Part shown: positions 61,500-64,000 of the stretch, in pieces
Layout of the letters: each line of letters begins with the position of its first letter
How positions within the stretch are numbered: the first letter of the stretch is position 1
DNA from: Hymenobacter taeanensis
Lineage (GTDB): Bacteria; Bacteroidota; Bacteroidia; Cytophagales; Hymenobacteraceae
Direction of reading: 5' to 3'
Assembly (NCBI RefSeq): GCF_013137895.1
Contig: NZ_CP053538.1
Coordinates: 3,627,001 to 3,691,000 of the forward strand
Length of the DNA: 64,000 nt
Position numbers and translations under genes: made by a program
The notes under the pieces: generated by a model
The model's database searches: none
Told to the model about the DNA's origin: nothing
The model's input: the letters and a program-made list of their open reading frames with translations, nothing else

Positions 61500-62798
61500 C
61501 TAGGCCTGTTCGGGGAGCCAGCCGGCGAGGAGGCGGAGGGCGCGTTGTTGGCTATGGCCTTCGTCGGGGGTGCCGAGGGTGGCATTGTAGTAGGCGGCGC
61601 GGCGGTAGAGGTCGAGGGGCTTGTGCTGCTGGTAGCGGCGCACTAACTCGGTAAGTTCCGGGAGGGTATTGGCTCGCTCTACTAGGCCGTGAGCAACGTA
61701 GCCATAGTAATCGTCGGTGATGCCGTGGGTGGCAAAGCGGTAGTAGATGCTGGCCAGGTTCAGGAGCGTCGCCTCCAGGTGGGTGCTGGTATCGGCGGCG
61801 ACAAGGGCATCCTGCTGCAGCAGAAACTCGAAGACGTTCTGCTGACGCGCATCGGAAAACTGCAGCTGCGGGTGTTGCTGGCGCAGAAAGGAAAAGTCGC
61901 GCTTATCGCTGGGGTGCGGGCGGAAGGTGAACGTGATAGTCGGAAACTCGCGTAACAGGTGGCCCAGCGCATCGGCAATGGCCTGAGTATCATCGAGGGT
62001 ATTGCAGGCCAGGCCTACGCGCTGCACGGCGGGGTTTTGGTTTTTAGTAGCTAAAAAGGCATCGGCTTTTGGCATGCCTACCAGCTCGGTGCGGCCGTGT
62101 ACGGGGCCACACTGCCGGTACTTATCCAGCGCATCCTGCCCTTCCAGCAAGCTCAAATCAAACCCCAGCGGCGGGAAGCTGGTGCTGACGCTGGCGTGCT
62201 GCACATAGGCGGTGGGTACGCCGCAGGCGCGGGCTGCCAGCAGCATGGCTCGGGCGTCGTCGTTGTGGTCGTTGGCGAAGATGATGGCCTGGGGCCGGTA
62301 ATGACGCAGCGCCCGGCAGTACACCTCAAAGTAGCCAATAGCGTTGAAAACCAAGTCGAAAAACCGCCACGCCTTTGTGCCTTCTGTGCGCCAGAGGCCT
62401 AGCAGCACGCCCGGCAGCTGGCCATAGTACAGCAGCTTCCGCCGCAACGACAGCCGGTTTACCTGCTGGTTGTATCGCCCAATCTGCTTGCTTTGCCCCG
62501 CCACCAGCACGCTATCTGGCCGGGCCTCCCGCACAAAATGCAGGGAGTCGTAATTATTCTGACTCACCACATAAAGCCACACTTTACCCCGCAGTTCCTC
62601 CGCGTTACGCACCGGCCGAAACACGTTGCCCACTAGCCGTAGCGTCGCGTACCCCGCCACCTTCAGCAGCCGCTTAAGCGAGCTAGCCGGAGAAATAGGC
62701 TCCAGCATGTGCGCCGGCAAACCCGTAAACAGGTCCGTAAACCGGAGCTGCAGGATGTCGCGCAAGCGGGCGGCGGGAGTGGAAGAAACGTCGGGCAT
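61500..62798 (-). CDS. Surface-glycan biosynthesis protein, GT-B/CDP-glycerol transferase-like
   Basis: A 432-residue soluble protein from the ATG at 62796-62798 (MPDVSSTPAARLRDILQ); a TTG six codons earlier is possible. It shows VWLYVVSQNNYDSLHF in the N-terminal half, then VPTAYVQHASVSTSFPPLGF, VGLACNTLDD, FTFRPHPSDKRDF and ALVAADTSTHLEATLLN. This order of QHA, HP and D-x-S-T-x-x-E blocks recalls CDP-glycerol glycerophosphotransferases and sialyl-capsule type transferases. No close family could be named with certainty. It lies between the nonulosonate synthase and the deacetylase, so a glycan-transfer role is likely. Confidence 0.7.
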   Translation of the reverse strand: MPDVSSTPAARLRDILQLRFTDLFTGLPAHMLEPISPASSLKRLLKVAGYATLRLVGNVFRPVRNAEELRGKVWLYVVSQNNYDSLHFVREARPDSVLVAGQSKQIGRYNQQVNRLSLRRKLLYYGQLPGVLLGLWRTEGTKAWRFFDLVFNAIGYFEVYCRALRHYRPQAIIFANDHNDDARAMLLAARACGVPTAYVQHASVSTSFPPLGFDLSLLEGQDALDKYRQCGPVHGRTELVGMPKADAFLATKNQNPAVQRVGLACNTLDDTQAIADALGHLLREFPTITFTFRPHPSDKRDFSFLRQQHPQLQFSDARQQNVFEFLLQQDALVAADTSTHLEATLLNLASIYYRFATHGITDDYYGYVAHGLVERANTLPELTELVRRYQQHKPLDLYRRAAYYNATLGTPDEGHSQQRALRLLAGWLPEQA

Positions 62799-62874
62799 CA
62801 AAAGATGGCAAGTCAAGCAAAGAAGGTGGTAAAAGCAGTAGCTGACAGGTCCTGAACAAGTAAATCAGAACGTT

Positions 62875-62899
62875 ATGCTTTGACAAGCTCAGCATGACA
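62875..62899. repeat. Single arm of REP-like family A
   Basis: ATGCTTTGACAAGCTCAGCA...TGAC matches one arm of the repeat at 15047-15077, without a facing partner. It lies in the 132-base spacer between two surface-glycan genes. Confidence 0.65.
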
Positions 62900-62930
62900 G
62901 GCTTTTTCTGGTTTCGGTCCAGGTAATGGT

Positions 62931-63971
62931 CTAGAGCGCCTCCCAGGTCAGGGGAGTGCCGGCGCGCAGATCTTGGCGGGCAGGTTTACCCAGGAGCTGA
63001 TCGTAGTAACGGGGTGGCAGACCGTCGCCGGGGCGCACTACGCGCAGGTTTTCTTTGGTGAACACATCGCCGGCTGCAATATTCTGGGCTACATACAGAG
63101 AGCGTTTATAGAGGCGGCTTTTTTCCTCGGCCCGCTGCACGCCGTATTGCACCTGGCCTAGGGCCTGCCACGCCCGTTCGGTTTCGGTTACCAGTTGGGC
63201 TACTTCTTCCGGCTCCAGGGAGAAGGCGGAATCCACACCCCCATCGGCGCGGCGCAGGGTCACGTGTTTTTCTACTACGCAGGCACCCAGGGCCACGGCA
63301 GCTACGGCAGCGCCCACGCCCATGGTGTGGTCGGAGAGGCCCACGAGGCAGTCGGGGAAGAGCTGCTGGAAGTGTGGCAGCGTGCGTAGGTTAGTGTTCT
63401 GGGGAGTGGCGGGGTAGGTGCTGGTGCACTTCAGCAATATCAGCTCCTTACAGCCAGCTTCGCGCAGCACCTGCACGGCTTCGGCTACCTCGGCTAAGGT
63501 GCTGGCGCCGGTGCTCATAATTACGGGCTTGCCGGTGGCTGCTACCCGGCGGAGTAGGGGCCAGTCGGTGTTTTCGAAGGAGGCAATTTTGTACGCGGGC
63601 ACGTCGAGGGTTTCCAGGAAATCCACGGCGGTTTCATCAAAAGGCGAGCTAAAGGCCAGCATGCCGTGCTCCCGGGCCCGGTCGAACAGTGGTTTGTGCC
63701 ATTCCCAGGGCGTGTGGGCCTCCTGGTAGAGCTCGTGCAGCTCGCGGCCGTACCACAGGGAGTTGGGGTCGTCGATGCGGTAGGCGCCGGGCAGCGTCAT
63801 GGTATCGGCGGTATACGTCTGGAGCTTGATAGCGTGGGCACCGGCCGCCGCCATGGCATCTATAATGGCCAAGCCCCGGTTGAGGTCCTGGTTATGGTTG
63901 CCGCTGAGCTCGGCAATGATGAAAGGCGGTTGGTCGGGGCCAATGGGGCGAGGGCCGATGGAAATCTGCAT
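62931..63971 (-). CDS. pseI: N-acetylneuraminate/pseudaminate synthase (NeuB/PseI family)
   Basis: A 346-residue aldol-type enzyme that condenses phosphoenolpyruvate with an amino sugar to make a nine-carbon nonulosonic acid. The TIM barrel runs from IIAELSGNHNQDLNRGLAII through AIKLQTYTADTMTL, AFSSPFDETAVDFLE, PVIMSTGAST and GLSDHTMGVGAAVAAVALGA to VEKHVTLRR. The last 60 residues are the SAF antifreeze-like domain (SLYVAQNIAAGDVFTKENLR). The YPATPQNTNLRTLPHF and VDSAFSLEPEE blocks favour the pseudaminate (PseI) branch over sialic acid, but this needs tree placement. It is the first visible gene of a glycan cluster that probably continues past base 64000. Confidence 0.88.
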   Translation of the reverse strand: MQISIGPRPIGPDQPPFIIAELSGNHNQDLNRGLAIIDAMAAAGAHAIKLQTYTADTMTLPGAYRIDDPNSLWYGRELHELYQEAHTPWEWHKPLFDRAREHGMLAFSSPFDETAVDFLETLDVPAYKIASFENTDWPLLRRVAATGKPVIMSTGASTLAEVAEAVQVLREAGCKELILLKCTSTYPATPQNTNLRTLPHFQQLFPDCLVGLSDHTMGVGAAVAAVALGACVVEKHVTLRRADGGVDSAFSLEPEEVAQLVTETERAWQALGQVQYGVQRAEEKSRLYKRSLYVAQNIAAGDVFTKENLRVVRPGDGLPPRYYDQLLGKPARQDLRAGTPLTWEAL

Positions 63972-64000
63972 GCTGCAAAAATACGAAGCCCCGCGGGAGG

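Overview
The window looks like a chromosomal segment of a Bacteroidota bacterium, most likely Hymenobacter or a close relative. The evidence is GC content in the mid-50s, a type IX secretion (T9SS) sorting domain, CarboxypepD_reg/TonB receptors, DUF5916 and DUF4097 proteins, LytS/LytT regulators, and several promoters of the Bacteroidota form TTTG-N18..21-TAnnTTTG. No tRNA, rRNA, transposase, phage gene or CRISPR array was seen.

Layout. 0-6.4 kb: the 3' part of a giant secreted YDG/MBG-repeat protein facing an outer-membrane DUF5916 protein. 6.9-10.1 kb: an ECF sigma / HEAT anti-sigma / twin DUF4097 operon. 10.3-11.4 kb: a sugar-type MFS transporter. 11.5-19.7 kb: a pentose/arabinan block (transketolase, GH43 endo-arabinanase, GH43, GH51 arabinofuranosidase, divergent LacI regulator) tied together by a shared pseudo-palindromic operator. 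19.9-24.2 kb: an acetylesterase and a GH2 enzyme with a second, divergent LacI regulator. 24.2-42.5 kb: mostly housekeeping genes (AsmA-like protein, class I glutamine amidotransferase, a frameshifted guaA, SRP RNA, transaldolase, FtsE-like ATPase, glycosyltransferase, lipoprotein, DegT aminotransferase, M48 protease, Gfo/Idh/MocA oxidoreductase, LytT/LytS pair, EcsC, DUF2459).

42.7-58.0 kb is the most coherent system. Two near-identical promoter plus SAM-I riboswitch blocks sit at its two ends and point inward. The left one drives an APC amino-acid permease. The right one precedes a roughly 12.7 kb assimilatory sulfate reduction gene string: APS reductase, ATP sulfurylase CysD and CysN, uroporphyrinogen-III methyltransferase, CysJ, a TonB receptor, CysI, and a precorrin-2 dehydrogenase fused to a TauE/SafE permease. 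The string therefore joins sulfate activation, reduction to sulfide, siroheme supply for CysI, an outer-membrane importer and a possible sulfite/sulfate exporter under one S-adenosylmethionine signal. Most spacers between these genes carry a different large inverted repeat.

58.3-64 kb is the edge of a surface-glycan cluster (Wzx-like flippase, polysaccharide deacetylase, glycan-transfer-like protein, PseI/NeuB-type nonulosonate synthase) that continues beyond the window.

Several dispersed inverted-repeat families fill the intergenic gaps, and the hexamer TAGGCC/GGCCTA appears about three times more often than base composition predicts (hand count). Start codons were moved inward where signal peptides or family starts demanded it, and four genes seem to use TTG.
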